Source: JACPUW01 sp049115495 (GTDB lineage: Bacteria > Bacteroidota > Bacteroidia > CAILMK01 > JACPUW01). Taken from it: a DNA stretch of 64,000 nucleotides. Positions 36,699 through 46,734 of the stretch are shown piece by piece. Numbering within the stretch: position 1 is the stretch's first letter; each line of letters starts with the position of its first letter. The notes under the pieces were generated by a model. The model ran no database searches. It saw only the letters and a list, made by a program, of their open reading frames with translations, and was not told the DNA's origin. The position numbers were made by a program, and so were the translations under genes. Location: assembly GCA_049115495.1 (NCBI GenBank), contig JAGDZV010000008.1, forward strand, positions 124,001-188,000, given 5' to 3'.

Positions 36699-37441
36699 TG
36701 AAACTGCTTCAGAATATTTGGGCCGCTTGGGGTATCTTAGTATTTATACTGTTTATGTTTCCGGCCCTCCCCATTTACATTGTTGCCATTATAATTTGGA
36801 AAGGGAAAGCCATTCAAAAAGTGCATTGGGTTTCAAGGTTATGGGCACGCTCTATTTTCTTTTTTATAGGAATAATTCCAAAAAATGTTGGGAATTACAA
36901 GCCCAACAAAAAGCAGTCTCATGTTTTGATATCAAATCATCAATCAGCCCTTGATATTCCTTTGTGTGCCATTGCAAGTGCCTTACCATTTAGGTTTTTA
37001 TCTAAGGCTGAATTAGGGAAAATACCCGTTTTGGGTTGGATCATTAAGAACATTTATTTAACCGTTGACCGCGGCAGTAATAAAGCTAGAATTAAAAGTA
37101 TGGAGCGAATGAAAGCCGCATTAATTGAAGGCAGCTCACTTTTTATATACCCTGAAGGAACTAGAAACCGTAGCAAGGAACCCACTACACGTTTTTTTGA
37201 TGGGGCCTTTAAGTTGGCCATTGCAAGTAAAAAACCTTTAGGCATTTTGGTAATTGAAAATGCAAATGAACTTTGTCCTACCACTGGGTTTAATCTTAAA
37301 CCTGGCATAGTGAGATATAAGTGGATTGAGAGCATTAATACAAGTGACTATAAAGAACATGAATTGGAAGAGCTTAAATCTCTTGCCAAAGAAAAAATGA
37401 ATGCTTCGCTAATTGAAATGAGAGATGGAACAAAAGCTTGA
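36698..37441 (+). CDS. plsC: 1-acyl-sn-glycerol-3-phosphate acyltransferase
   Basis: 247 residues. Makes phosphatidic acid in phospholipid synthesis at the inner membrane. N-terminal membrane helix, catalytic H-x4-D motif NHQSALD, and the acyl-acceptor motif YPEGTRNRS. Overlaps EamA upstream by one base and adenine deaminase downstream by 17 bases, so all three are one operon. Confidence 0.93.
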   Translation: MKLLQNIWAAWGILVFILFMFPALPIYIVAIIIWKGKAIQKVHWVSRLWARSIFFFIGIIPKNVGNYKPNKKQSHVLISNHQSALDIPLCAIASALPFRFLSKAELGKIPVLGWIIKNIYLTVDRGSNKARIKSMERMKAALIEGSSLFIYPEGTRNRSKEPTTRFFDGAFKLAIASKKPLGILVIENANELCPTTGFNLKPGIVRYKWIESINTSDYKEHELEELKSLAKEKMNASLIEMRDGTKA

Positions 37442-39041
37442 AGGTAACATAGTTGACGTAGTTAAAGGTAGAATTTATAAAGGTTCTGTAGTTTGGCACA
37501 ATGAAAAAATAACAGCCATAAACCAACACGATACCACAAGTGAAAAGTACATACTACCAGGCTTGGTAGATGCCCATGTGCATATTGAAAGCTCAATGTT
37601 AATTCCGAGCGAATTTGCCCGCATGGCTGTGGTGCACGGCACTGTTGCCACAGTTAGTGATCCGCATGAGATAGCCAACGTAATGGGGGTTGAAGGTGTA
37701 AACTACATGATTAAAAATGGTAAAAAAGTACCTTTCCATTTTCATTTTGGTGCACCAAGCTGTGTACCGGCTACTTCATTTGAAACTGCTGGAGCTACCA
37801 TTAATTCTGAAGACGTAAAAACTCTACTACAAAGACCAGATATTTATTACTTGGCTGAGATGATGAACTATCCTGGAGTGCTTTTCAAAGATGAAGAAGT
37901 AATGCAAAAGCTAGCTTTTGCAAAAGAAATTGGTAAACCTATTGATGGACACGCGCCTGGATTAAGGGGAGAAAAAGCAAAGCAATATATAGAAGAGGGT
38001 ATTACAACAGATCACGAGTGCTTTACCTTAGAAGAAGCTTTAGACAAGCTTAAATACGGCATGAAAATCATAATAAGAGAAGGCAGTGCAGCTAAGAACT
38101 TTGAAGCGCTCATAGACCTTTTTGATGATTATGCCAAAAACTTAATGTTTTGTAGTGATGATAAACATCCTGATGATTTAATAAAAGGCCATATTAACCA
38201 ACTCATTTTAAGGGCATTTGCGAAAGGGAAAAACAAAATGGATGTGCTCAGGGCTTGTACACTAAACCCGGTAAAGCATTATAAATTAAACAATGGCCTA
38301 TTACAAGAAGGTGATAATGCTGATATGATTGTTGTAAACGACTTGGAAAGTTTTATCGTAGAGAAAACTTTTGTTAGCGGACAAATAGTGGCTGAAAATG
38401 GTACAAGTTTAATTGATAGAGTTTCTGAAAAGCCTATCAACAATTTCAATTGTGATCTAATTGATGAAGCGAGCTTAACCATGAAATTGAACGCTGGAGC
38501 ACAACGTTGTATTTCAATTCTTGATCAGCAAATAGTAACCGATGAATATGCCTATGAGCATAATGGTGGAAATTTTGAAGCCGACCTAGAAAATGACTTG
38601 CTTAAAATAGTAGTTGTAAACCGTTATACCAATGCCCCTATAGCAAAGGCAATAGTGCATAATAGCACATTAAAATTGGGCGCCATTGCTAGCTCCGTGG
38701 CTCACGATAGTCATAATATTATTGCTCTTGGTACAAATGATAAAGCAATGGCAAACGCTGTAAATACTATTATTATTGAGCAAGGTGGAGTTTCAGCATC
38801 ACTTAATGGCGAAAACAAGGTTGTAGGCCTTCCCGTGGCAGGTTTAATGACCCACAACGATGGCTTTACCATTGCCAAGGAATATGAACAGCTAGACCGT
38901 TGGGTAAAATCTGAATTAGGTTGTTCTCTCACCTCACCGTACATGACCTTAAGTTTCTTAGCACTTCTTGTAATTCCTAAACTTAAATTGAGCGACAAAG
39001 GCCTTTTTGATGGTGATAAATTCGAGTTTGTTAGTCAATAG
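37425..39041 (+). CDS. ade: Adenine deaminase
   Basis: Converts adenine to hypoxanthine plus ammonia (purine salvage). 538 residues, usual size for the bacterial Ade amidohydrolase family. The metal site begins DAHVHIESSML; other motifs are DGHAPGLRG and FCSDDKHPDDL. The C-terminal adenine-deaminase domain includes HDGFTIAKEYEQLD. Overlaps the plsC end by 17 bases. The operon link to lipid and transport genes looks accidental. Confidence 0.95.
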   Translation: MEQKLEGNIVDVVKGRIYKGSVVWHNEKITAINQHDTTSEKYILPGLVDAHVHIESSMLIPSEFARMAVVHGTVATVSDPHEIANVMGVEGVNYMIKNGKKVPFHFHFGAPSCVPATSFETAGATINSEDVKTLLQRPDIYYLAEMMNYPGVLFKDEEVMQKLAFAKEIGKPIDGHAPGLRGEKAKQYIEEGITTDHECFTLEEALDKLKYGMKIIIREGSAAKNFEALIDLFDDYAKNLMFCSDDKHPDDLIKGHINQLILRAFAKGKNKMDVLRACTLNPVKHYKLNNGLLQEGDNADMIVVNDLESFIVEKTFVSGQIVAENGTSLIDRVSEKPINNFNCDLIDEASLTMKLNAGAQRCISILDQQIVTDEYAYEHNGGNFEADLENDLLKIVVVNRYTNAPIAKAIVHNSTLKLGAIASSVAHDSHNIIALGTNDKAMANAVNTIIIEQGGVSASLNGENKVVGLPVAGLMTHNDGFTIAKEYEQLDRWVKSELGCSLTSPYMTLSFLALLVIPKLKLSDKGLFDGDKFEFVSQ

Positions 39042-39067
39042 GAAATAAGACCTAACCCTGTCTATTA

Positions 39068-39955
39068 CTACTCTGTGGTAAGTTTTTCAAGCATAACTTC
39101 ACAATCACCTGGGGTTGACATTATTTGAGTAAATGTGCCCATAGTAAGCTCAGGCCAGTATAAAGCAAACCTAAATCTACCATGCAACATCTTTGCTTCC
39201 TTACCATCAAGTATTAGTTCATATGGCATGGCAGCCACATGTTTTTGACCAATAATGGATAAAAAGTGACGCTCACCTTTTTTACTATCAACCAAACCAA
39301 CACCATAAACGGTAACATCTCGCTTTGCGTCATTTATTTTATATACAAGTTTTAAACTTTCTGTGTTTTTCAAATTTCCTTCAATAATTTTTTGGCCTTC
39401 TGCATGGCTAGCAAACTCATTGAGCTCAACTTGATCTTCATAATACGGCATCCCAAACATGTATTGATATTCAATTAAGTCTTCTTCTTCTTCAACCCCT
39501 CCAAATGGAGTCATTTTACCATTACCTATCTTTTTGCAAAATGCATTGAACTTTCCACTTTCAACAGATAACTCTTTTTCAACATCAGCATAGTCTTCAC
39601 CAAGATAAGCAATCCACTGGTAAACTGGATTTACTGCAGTAATATCAACTTTTGAATCCTTTAGCTCTAGTCCAACTCTGTAAGTAGCTGCTACTACCCC
39701 TTGTTTTTTGGCTTTTGAAGTAATTGATTTAGTATTCGTATTTGTAAATACAAGAACATATAAATCCTTTTGATTACCGGGCGCATAAGATCCTATTAGC
39801 TGAAAACCAGATGCATTAGCGGCAGTTTTAATTTGAGTAGAAACAGCACTGATATTCCCGTCTTTTTGTCCTAAAAAGTAATAAGGTGAATATTCAACAT
39901 CTTCTGTAGGTAAAGCAAAAAGTAAAGTAAGCGCAAAAAGTGACAGAGCTTTCAT
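39068..39955 (-). CDS. Secreted protein of unknown function
   Basis: 295 residues. Short signal (core LFALTLLFALP, about 1-16), then YSPYYFLGQKDGNISAV and GFQLIGSYAPGNQKDLYVLVFTN. The middle part alternates hydrophobic strands and acidic loops. It weakly recalls DUF302-like ligand-binding folds, but I would not assign a family. Convergent with ade, 26 bases apart, no terminator seen. Confidence 0.72.
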   Translation of the reverse strand: MKALSLFALTLLFALPTEDVEYSPYYFLGQKDGNISAVSTQIKTAANASGFQLIGSYAPGNQKDLYVLVFTNTNTKSITSKAKKQGVVAATYRVGLELKDSKVDITAVNPVYQWIAYLGEDYADVEKELSVESGKFNAFCKKIGNGKMTPFGGVEEEEDLIEYQYMFGMPYYEDQVELNEFASHAEGQKIIEGNLKNTESLKLVYKINDAKRDVTVYGVGLVDSKKGERHFLSIIGQKHVAAMPYELILDGKEAKMLHGRFRFALYWPELTMGTFTQIMSTPGDCEVMLEKLTTE

Positions 39956-40139
39956 AATAAAAAGATTTAACCGCCGCCGAAATTATGTTATTGAAAAATG
40001 CAGAATGATGACTTCAGTCACATTAAATAAAACAAACTCTAACAACCCAATTGCAGATTTAAGCGTAACAGATATGAGTTTCTAAACACAATAAATTACA
40101 GATCTTACTATTTTAGGCTCACATAAAAATTTAGGATGT

Positions 40140-43100
40140 ATGAGAATTTTAGCACCATTGTTTGCATTGTTACTTTTTGCGATTAGTACTCAAGCTCAAA
40201 TCACAAATGATAATTTCAAAAATGCCAAAGAGATAAAGATTGGAGAAAAGGGCTATGCTTTTGACACTATTCTTTCCAAAACAGTATTGCTTTCAAGTGC
40301 GTCAACTGAAACCGGTGAGTTCTTCGATTCAATACCCAAGTCAGCTTCACTAACTTCAAGTTCTGTTTGGTATACTTTTACAATTCCTACAGCTCGTAAT
40401 GTTAGAATTGATCTAAAGCACAAAGGATTTAGAGTACCACCGCATTATGCTGGGCTCACGGTCTACAACATATCCCACGGTATTCCGCAAAAAGATAACC
40501 TGAATAGGGTTTTTCCTTCAATTCCAAAGTTTGGCGCAAGCATAAACTCCTGTGCTAAACCTGGCACTTATTATGTGCAAGTACTCGGACATAAAAATCT
40601 AACCGACAGTGTCTACTTAGAATTTTCATTTGGTAAATCAACTCAAGCAGAGTTTGATGAGCCTACTGAAGCACACGATTTTGGTGTTTTAAGCAGAGCG
40701 GTTGAAAAAGAGTTTGAAGTTGGATGTTTAAGTATTGACAATGAAGATTTTAGTTGTAATAGTGACACATTATACACTCAAAGCAACTGGTTTATTTTTA
40801 CTACCGATTCTTTTCCTGAATTTATCAATTACAAACTGATAGATGTTGTTACAAAAAAAAGCATAAGAGCAAGTTTAATTAGTCTTTACAGGGGCAATTG
40901 CATCAATGATGTAGCTAACCTAAAGCCTGTAATTGAGTGTACCGATAGCCTTGACCTAAGTTGTGGTTTAGAACCACTTACAACCTACACACTTTACTTA
41001 AAATGGCCTTATGATTACAATGCAAGGGTTAAAATGAGGATGAAAAAAAGAGGCTTTGGAATTACTAGAACAGCCGATCCACAGAACTTGTATGATAGCG
41101 TAAAACTGGGTGTAGTAGATTCAAATTTAAGTCTTCATTTCTATGAATATCTAAGTTGTGATTCTAGAATGAATAACTACGCATGCACAAACGAAATGGG
41201 CAGTAACGGTATAGAAACGATGCATTCATTAATCACCTTTGAAATCAAGGATTCAATGATTTTAAAGCTTAGGCCTACTATTTATCTTGATACGCCTTTA
41301 GTAATTGATAACACTGTTGATCTAAGAGAATATTCATGGGGCGCAAGGCTATTTAAGGGCGATGTATCTGATACTTGTAAATTAGAATTTGATAGAAACC
41401 TAGCATTCAACAACTGCTTACCAGCAGGTAAGTATACTTTGCAGTTAAGGTATAGTGAAAACTATAAGTGGTATAATATTCTAGGCTCAATTGTTAGCAC
41501 CAATATTCATTTAAGAGAATTAGTAAGGCAAAAAAAGGCAATCCATAAAAGGCCTCAAATTGCTGAAATAATGGACACACTGTTTGTGAATGACACAAGC
41601 TTTGGTGGTACTATACCCGTAATATCTGACTCTGATTATTTTGCAAGTGCCGACACCTTTTTTGTAATTGACAGTACAGGTTTACAGGGCAGATTTATAT
41701 TTAGAACATTTTATGTTACCGATACCGTGAACGTAAACATAGGAACATCTGGAAGCCATAAAATCAAGAATTATTTATACCGAGGCAAAGCACAAAATAG
41801 AAAGCTAACGGTTCTTGACTCGGTTTATGGAGAACCAAATCCATTTACCGTGCGCAAGGATTTTGAGACCAAATGCGTTCCTTTAGATTCTGGTTGGTAT
41901 ACTGTGGTTTCTGTTCTTGAATTTGAATGCGGCTTAAAAGACCGAGTGCATTTCAACACCATAAGAATTGCCGCTATTGAAATTCCAAAGTCAAATTTCA
42001 ATTTCGCAAGCCGAGCTCATGAAGTTGAAAGCCTAACCCCTATTGGGCCTTCAAAAACCAATAAAGGAAGTTCCGAAAATCCAAATTACACATCAGTTTA
42101 TAACCTACCAACTGGTTATTACGATTGCGAAATGGACATTCCGCGGCATTTACCTTCCGATTGCGGCATAAGTAATTTTAATCAAGCCTATTATGTTTTT
42201 AAGGTGAGAGAAACTTCATTTTTAAGAATAGAAAATATTGCAACGGATGTAAAAAGCAGCATGTACTTATTTCCCTATGACATAAGAACCGATTCGGCAA
42301 AGTTTAAGGATATTTCTAACTCTTATTCACCTTGTCATGGTTCGGATTGGTATAATACTTTTTGCAGAGTAAAGCCAGGTATATACACCATAGTGTTCAA
42401 TGGCCGAAGACGGGAATGGGTATCTCCAATACTAATTTTTGATAAATACATTGATGATTATGATTTTGCAAGCACCGCTTTAGATATGGGAAGTATTAAT
42501 CCTGGTCTAAACACAAGCAAAACTTTAACAGTTGGCTGTGGTACATCGATTAATAATACCGATTATCCAATTGATAAAAGATCAGAAATAGGTGCAAGCG
42601 GATTTGATTACCCAATTAAACCCGGAAGCATTAAAACATTTGGCGAAAAAAGCAATGTGTGGATGACATTTACAATTGAAGACCCTGGAGTTGTTAACGT
42701 TAGCGGTGAAATTTTAAACTATGTTCAACGGCTTAAATTCAAAAATCTATTCCCTACGGTAGTTTATGAAGCGCCTGAAGGTCAAGAAATTGATTTTAGA
42801 AAATTGGTTAGTACTGGTAAGATTGACACTACCGAAGAAATGGGTTTAAGGCCTGTAGCTTGGAAATACAATGAAGAAAAAGAAGTACTAGAGTTTAATA
42901 AAGGAAAATGTAGCAAAACAAGATACTACGTGTTGCTCACCTTCGCCTTCCCTGATGTTTATCCTTACACAAATCAAGCGCAGTTTCCCAACATTAACTT
43001 TAAACTCAATTTAGAATTCACCCCGGTAAATCATAGGGGCAATGAAAGTGATTTCTGTAAAAATGCACTTGAAATTAAACTATATGATAATGACACATCA

Positions 43101-45302
43101 AGTCAACGAATAAACCTTACCTGCCACACAGCTGATGAAGGCTATGGTGAAGATGGTAGTAATATGGGCTGTTTAGGCAACAAGGACGACCTTAAAACCA
43201 GTTGGATTAAGGTGAATTTTCTTGGCAACAGCAAAAACGATATAACATTAACCCTAAGTGAAAACACTACTGCCGTACCACAAGATATGAAGTACCGTGT
43301 ATTTACGGGGAGTTGTGCTGCACTTACACCGGGCCCTTGTGTTGTTGAAGTTGTAGGTGGCTACAAACTTGAGTGCCTTGAAAAACAAGAATATTACATA
43401 CAGTTAAGTGCCCCATTAGATGCTCTCGGAACTTTTAGAGTAAGTACTGAGTCTGAAGTAAGTAAAAACAGCTTTTGTAAACCCATAATGCCAGGCCCCG
43501 TAGATGCAAATTTTAAGTCGAAACAGAGTTGTAGTGCATTAGATAGTTTCGAATTTGCCAACTTGAGTACTCAAGGTGATAGTGTAGATTACAAATGGTA
43601 TTTCAACGGAAGTGATATTTCTAAATTGAAATCACCAAAATATTTCTTTGATGCTGCTAACTCAGGCCAGGACTCGTTTTTAGTGAAACTTGTAGTAACC
43701 AATACGGGTAAAGATGTTTCAGATTCTATTGAAAAGTTTGTTTACAAGATAAGAGAGTTTGATTTTGACGCCGGAACGAATCTAAGCGTTGAATGCGGTA
43801 AAACTCTAGAAACTAATCCAACCAGCACCTTAAGACCACAACAGATAGTTTGGTCACCAAGTAATTTAGTTGCTGATCCTTATGCTTTAATTACCGAAAT
43901 AACACCTAATGGAATTGAAAAATTCACATTAACAGCAACTGCTCAATACGAAAGTTGTACAATCACCGATTCTATTAAAATAACAGGCACAGCATTAGAA
44001 GACAGTACTTTTCGTTTGACATTTTGTGAAGGAGAAACACTTGAACTAAATCCTAATGTAAATGCTGCTTTTTTTAAATGGGGAGATGAAAACACCAATA
44101 TGAAAAGAACGATTGCTAGTGCAGGTAAATACGAGTTTCTTTTTGGTGAAGGACCAGAATGCGCAACGACTTATGTGTATGAAATAGAAATGCATGAAAA
44201 ACCCAAATACACAGTTGAAGACAGCATTATGTGTATTGGCCAATCAATTATATTCAAACCTGTGGGCCTTAGTGATTTTAAAGTAGTTTGGAACAATAAC
44301 GACACTTCACTCAGCCAAATGGTGTTGTTACCTGGTACTTATGCCGCTGAAATCATTACTCGTGAAGGATGCAGTGAAAACTACAGCAAAAACATAATCG
44401 ATACTTCTTTCTTTTCGCCAAGTATGATTGACGCTTTTGTTTGTGAAAACAGTATTGAGCTTGATGCAAAAGTTGAGAACGCCCAATATAAATGGGACGA
44501 TGGCAGCACTCAAAAAACTCGAACAGTTAGCGAAAATGGCATATACAAAGTGCAAATAAGTATTGAAGATTGCCTTTTTGCTGATGAAGCTAAAATTGAA
44601 TTCAGCAAACTGGACAACTTTAGCATAAGTGACACAAGTTTGTGTGACAGCACAAGCGTTCTAATTGACCTACCAAACAAATACAGGTTTTATGATGCTC
44701 AAAATCTAGAAATTCCAAATCCAATGGCTATTGCAAGTCCTGGAACTTATATGGTATTTACCAAAGATTCTCATTGCGTAAAAGGCGATACTTTCACTTT
44801 TACATCAATTAAAACACCAGTTTCGGCACTTGGATCTGATACACAACTTTGTTTCCCTATAGCCTACAAACTTGAAGTATTTGGAGCACAAACCGCCATT
44901 TGGAATACTGGAAATGATTCGCTGCAAATTATTGCCATTGATACGGGGCTATACTCGGTTGAAGCGCAAAATGAGAATTGCATCTTGAAAGACACTATTT
45001 ATGTTGGTCTTGATAAAGATTGTTTTGTAGATCTATTTGTACCAAATGCTTTTTCTCCTGGACAAGTTGATGATGTTAACCCATATTTTAAACCTAAGGC
45101 AGCAAATATTACAGATTACAAAATGCGCATTTATAATAGATGGGGTCAATTGCTACATGTATCTGAAGATTTAAATGAAGGCTGGGATGGTCAGTATAGA
45201 AACGAAGCTTGTCCAAGTGAAATGTATATGTACGTGATTTATTACAAGCCTTACAAAATGGCTCCAAAGACAACAAGCGGTCAGTTTATGCTTTTAAGGT
45301 AA
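40140..45302 (+). CDS. Giant T9SS type B surface protein with repeated beta-sandwich domains
   Basis: 1720 residues. Signal peptide about 1-19 (ending TQAQ). At least four PPC-like beta-sandwich domains, each marked by a W[YFM]-[ILVT]-F-T-type strand: SSVWYTFTIP, SNWFIFTTDS, NVWMTFTIEDPG, TSWIKVNFLG. Each has Cys pairs probably forming disulfides. Then PKD/Ig-like repeats (about 1100-1600), and a CHU_C type B sorting domain at the end (FVPNAFSPG ... YNRWGQLLH ... WDGQYRNEACPSEMYMYVI). Predicted to be exported by T9SS and displayed or released; probable adhesin or matrix protein. No enzyme motif. Confidence 0.92.
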   Translation: MRILAPLFALLLFAISTQAQITNDNFKNAKEIKIGEKGYAFDTILSKTVLLSSASTETGEFFDSIPKSASLTSSSVWYTFTIPTARNVRIDLKHKGFRVPPHYAGLTVYNISHGIPQKDNLNRVFPSIPKFGASINSCAKPGTYYVQVLGHKNLTDSVYLEFSFGKSTQAEFDEPTEAHDFGVLSRAVEKEFEVGCLSIDNEDFSCNSDTLYTQSNWFIFTTDSFPEFINYKLIDVVTKKSIRASLISLYRGNCINDVANLKPVIECTDSLDLSCGLEPLTTYTLYLKWPYDYNARVKMRMKKRGFGITRTADPQNLYDSVKLGVVDSNLSLHFYEYLSCDSRMNNYACTNEMGSNGIETMHSLITFEIKDSMILKLRPTIYLDTPLVIDNTVDLREYSWGARLFKGDVSDTCKLEFDRNLAFNNCLPAGKYTLQLRYSENYKWYNILGSIVSTNIHLRELVRQKKAIHKRPQIAEIMDTLFVNDTSFGGTIPVISDSDYFASADTFFVIDSTGLQGRFIFRTFYVTDTVNVNIGTSGSHKIKNYLYRGKAQNRKLTVLDSVYGEPNPFTVRKDFETKCVPLDSGWYTVVSVLEFECGLKDRVHFNTIRIAAIEIPKSNFNFASRAHEVESLTPIGPSKTNKGSSENPNYTSVYNLPTGYYDCEMDIPRHLPSDCGISNFNQAYYVFKVRETSFLRIENIATDVKSSMYLFPYDIRTDSAKFKDISNSYSPCHGSDWYNTFCRVKPGIYTIVFNGRRREWVSPILIFDKYIDDYDFASTALDMGSINPGLNTSKTLTVGCGTSINNTDYPIDKRSEIGASGFDYPIKPGSIKTFGEKSNVWMTFTIEDPGVVNVSGEILNYVQRLKFKNLFPTVVYEAPEGQEIDFRKLVSTGKIDTTEEMGLRPVAWKYNEEKEVLEFNKGKCSKTRYYVLLTFAFPDVYPYTNQAQFPNINFKLNLEFTPVNHRGNESDFCKNALEIKLYDNDTSSQRINLTCHTADEGYGEDGSNMGCLGNKDDLKTSWIKVNFLGNSKNDITLTLSENTTAVPQDMKYRVFTGSCAALTPGPCVVEVVGGYKLECLEKQEYYIQLSAPLDALGTFRVSTESEVSKNSFCKPIMPGPVDANFKSKQSCSALDSFEFANLSTQGDSVDYKWYFNGSDISKLKSPKYFFDAANSGQDSFLVKLVVTNTGKDVSDSIEKFVYKIREFDFDAGTNLSVECGKTLETNPTSTLRPQQIVWSPSNLVADPYALITEITPNGIEKFTLTATAQYESCTITDSIKITGTALEDSTFRLTFCEGETLELNPNVNAAFFKWGDENTNMKRTIASAGKYEFLFGEGPECATTYVYEIEMHEKPKYTVEDSIMCIGQSIIFKPVGLSDFKVVWNNNDTSLSQMVLLPGTYAAEIITREGCSENYSKNIIDTSFFSPSMIDAFVCENSIELDAKVENAQYKWDDGSTQKTRTVSENGIYKVQISIEDCLFADEAKIEFSKLDNFSISDTSLCDSTSVLIDLPNKYRFYDAQNLEIPNPMAIASPGTYMVFTKDSHCVKGDTFTFTSIKTPVSALGSDTQLCFPIAYKLEVFGAQTAIWNTGNDSLQIIAIDTGLYSVEAQNENCILKDTIYVGLDKDCFVDLFVPNAFSPGQVDDVNPYFKPKAANITDYKMRIYNRWGQLLHVSEDLNEGWDGQYRNEACPSEMYMYVIYYKPYKMAPKTTSGQFMLLR

Positions 45303-45347
45303 TTTTATTGAGAATCCGCATGTTTATAAGCGTTTTTAATAATTCGA

Positions 45348-45457
45348 TTTCGCCCCACCCCCAACCCTTCCCTCTTCCAGAGAAGGGGGCAATATTTTTC
45401 TTTCCCTGGAAGAGGGAAAGATGTCCCGAACTTGCTTCGGGACAGATAGGGTCGAAA
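45348..45457. repeat. Nested palindromic intergenic repeat
   Basis: Outer TTTCG / CGAAA ends enclose two hairpins: TTCCCTCTTCCAG / CTGGAAGAGGGAA (45368-45380 with 45406-45418) and TGTCCCGAA / TTCGGGACA (45422-45444, perfect, 5-base loop). GC-rich against an AT-rich background and without an ORF. This type of palindromic repeat is common between genes in Bacteroidetes genomes. Confidence 0.7.
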
Positions 45458-45503
45458 CAGAATAGTTGAAAAATGCTTAAAGCTCATATTTTTACACTAA
45501 ATC

Positions 45504-46025
45504 ATGAAAATACCTTTTACAAGCAAAAGAAAAATCAAAAGAAAAGCCTTTCTAGCTATTCTTATTATTGGCTATCTAATTCCTCAGCAACTTGAAATGC
45601 CAGTAGCTGGAGCAGGCAGCAATGATTATAATCCTGAATCATTTTGGTATTACCCATGGGGCAAATCAATTGTACATCATGGAGTTGATGTTTTTGCCAA
45701 AGAAGGAACTCAAGTAAACTCAGCCACCATTGGCTTGGTACTTTTTAAGGGCGAATTGGGCATTGGTGGAAATGCGGTGCTTACCATTGGACCCAAATGG
45801 CGATTTCATTATTATGCGCATTTGCAAAGCATCAGCTGCCACTGGTTACAGCCAGTGAATAAAAACACAGCCATTGGCACAGTGGGAGCAACAGGTAATG
45901 CCGCTGGTAAACCACCACATTTGCATTATTCAATTTCTACCTTAATCCCCTACCCTTGGCGTTGGGATGATGATAGACTCGGTTGGCAAAAAATGTTCTT
46001 TCTTAATCCAATTGAATATTTTTAA
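45504..46025 (+). CDS. M23-family peptidase (LytM domain), 1
   Basis: 173 residues. Cell-wall endopeptidase type. N-terminal membrane anchor or signal (about 13-28). Zinc motif HHGVDVFAKEG (H-x3-D), YYAHL, and HLH in PPHLHYSI complete the usual M23 set. Likely cuts peptidoglycan peptide bridges in the periplasm. Followed three bases later by a second M23 gene. Confidence 0.88.
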   Translation: MKIPFTSKRKIKRKAFLAILIIGYLIPQQLEMPVAGAGSNDYNPESFWYYPWGKSIVHHGVDVFAKEGTQVNSATIGLVLFKGELGIGGNAVLTIGPKWRFHYYAHLQSISCHWLQPVNKNTAIGTVGATGNAAGKPPHLHYSISTLIPYPWRWDDDRLGWQKMFFLNPIEYF

Positions 46026-46028
46026 ATC

Positions 46029-46631
46029 ATGCTCGGCCGCTTTCTCATTGTATTTGTTCTGTTTTCAGCTTTACCACAAAATGAGTTTAAACTACCTGTT
46101 AACACTTACGACCGCAAGGCAATTGAATCAATAAAACTAACTGAAATAGGCGAATTTGGCATTGAAAGAAAAGCGAGACCCGAAGTAGCAGCACATTTTC
46201 ACGCAGGAATAGATATTAAACGACCATCAAAAAATTATCTAACCGAAAAAGTATATCCCATTTGCAGTGGTGTGGTAATTAGCATTAGAGATGATGGCCC
46301 TTTTGCGCAAATTATAGTGGAACATGATGGCAATGAAAAATTTTGGACGGTTTACGAACATGTTTCTGGAATTGAAGTGGGTCTTTTTGATGACGTAAAT
46401 CCCGACAAACCAATAGCGCGCTTTATGAACAAAGCTGAACTTGACAAATACGGTTGGCAATTTGACCATTTACATTTTGAAGTACTGAAAGTAAAACCAC
46501 TTAAATTAAAGCCTAATAAAAGTACTCCGAGGCGTCTTTACTTAACACATTCTTTAACTTGTAAAACCAAAGAAGAACTGAATAAATACTTTTATAACCC
46601 GATTGAGTTTTTGTTAACCAGACTGAGATAA
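46029..46631 (+). CDS. M23-family peptidase, 2
   Basis: 200 residues with a short N-terminal hydrophobic signal. H-x3-D motif HAGIDI and the final HLH in DHLHFEV are present, with FWTVYEHVSG between. The segment between motifs is longer than in gene 1. Three bases after gene 1, so they are co-transcribed and may act on the same wall substrate. Confidence 0.85.
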   Translation: MLGRFLIVFVLFSALPQNEFKLPVNTYDRKAIESIKLTEIGEFGIERKARPEVAAHFHAGIDIKRPSKNYLTEKVYPICSGVVISIRDDGPFAQIIVEHDGNEKFWTVYEHVSGIEVGLFDDVNPDKPIARFMNKAELDKYGWQFDHLHFEVLKVKPLKLKPNKSTPRRLYLTHSLTCKTKEELNKYFYNPIEFLLTRLR

Positions 46632-46654
46632 ATAGGTTTTGTCTGCATTCCTTC

Positions 46655-46676
46655 TAGCGCTCGGCTGTGCCGAGTG
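46655..46676. repeat. REP-like hairpin next to transposase remnant
   Basis: TAGCGCTCGGCTGTGCCGAGTG, with stem CTCGGC / GCCGAG (46660-46674) and a TGT loop. The core TAGC..TCGGC..TGCC matches the arms of the 51.2-kb palindrome (14 of 17 bases for the left arm), so both belong to one repeat family. Confidence 0.55.
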
Positions 46677-46734
46677 TAAATTACGCTCCTTCTCCATCCT
46701 GTCTTCTCAATATTTCGTTTATAGGATTTTCATT

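Noticed and set aside
45305..45487. 60-codon minus-strand ORF in the repeat
   Set aside because: Mostly translated palindrome sequence with a Pro/Leu/Gly bias; no domain and no promoter.
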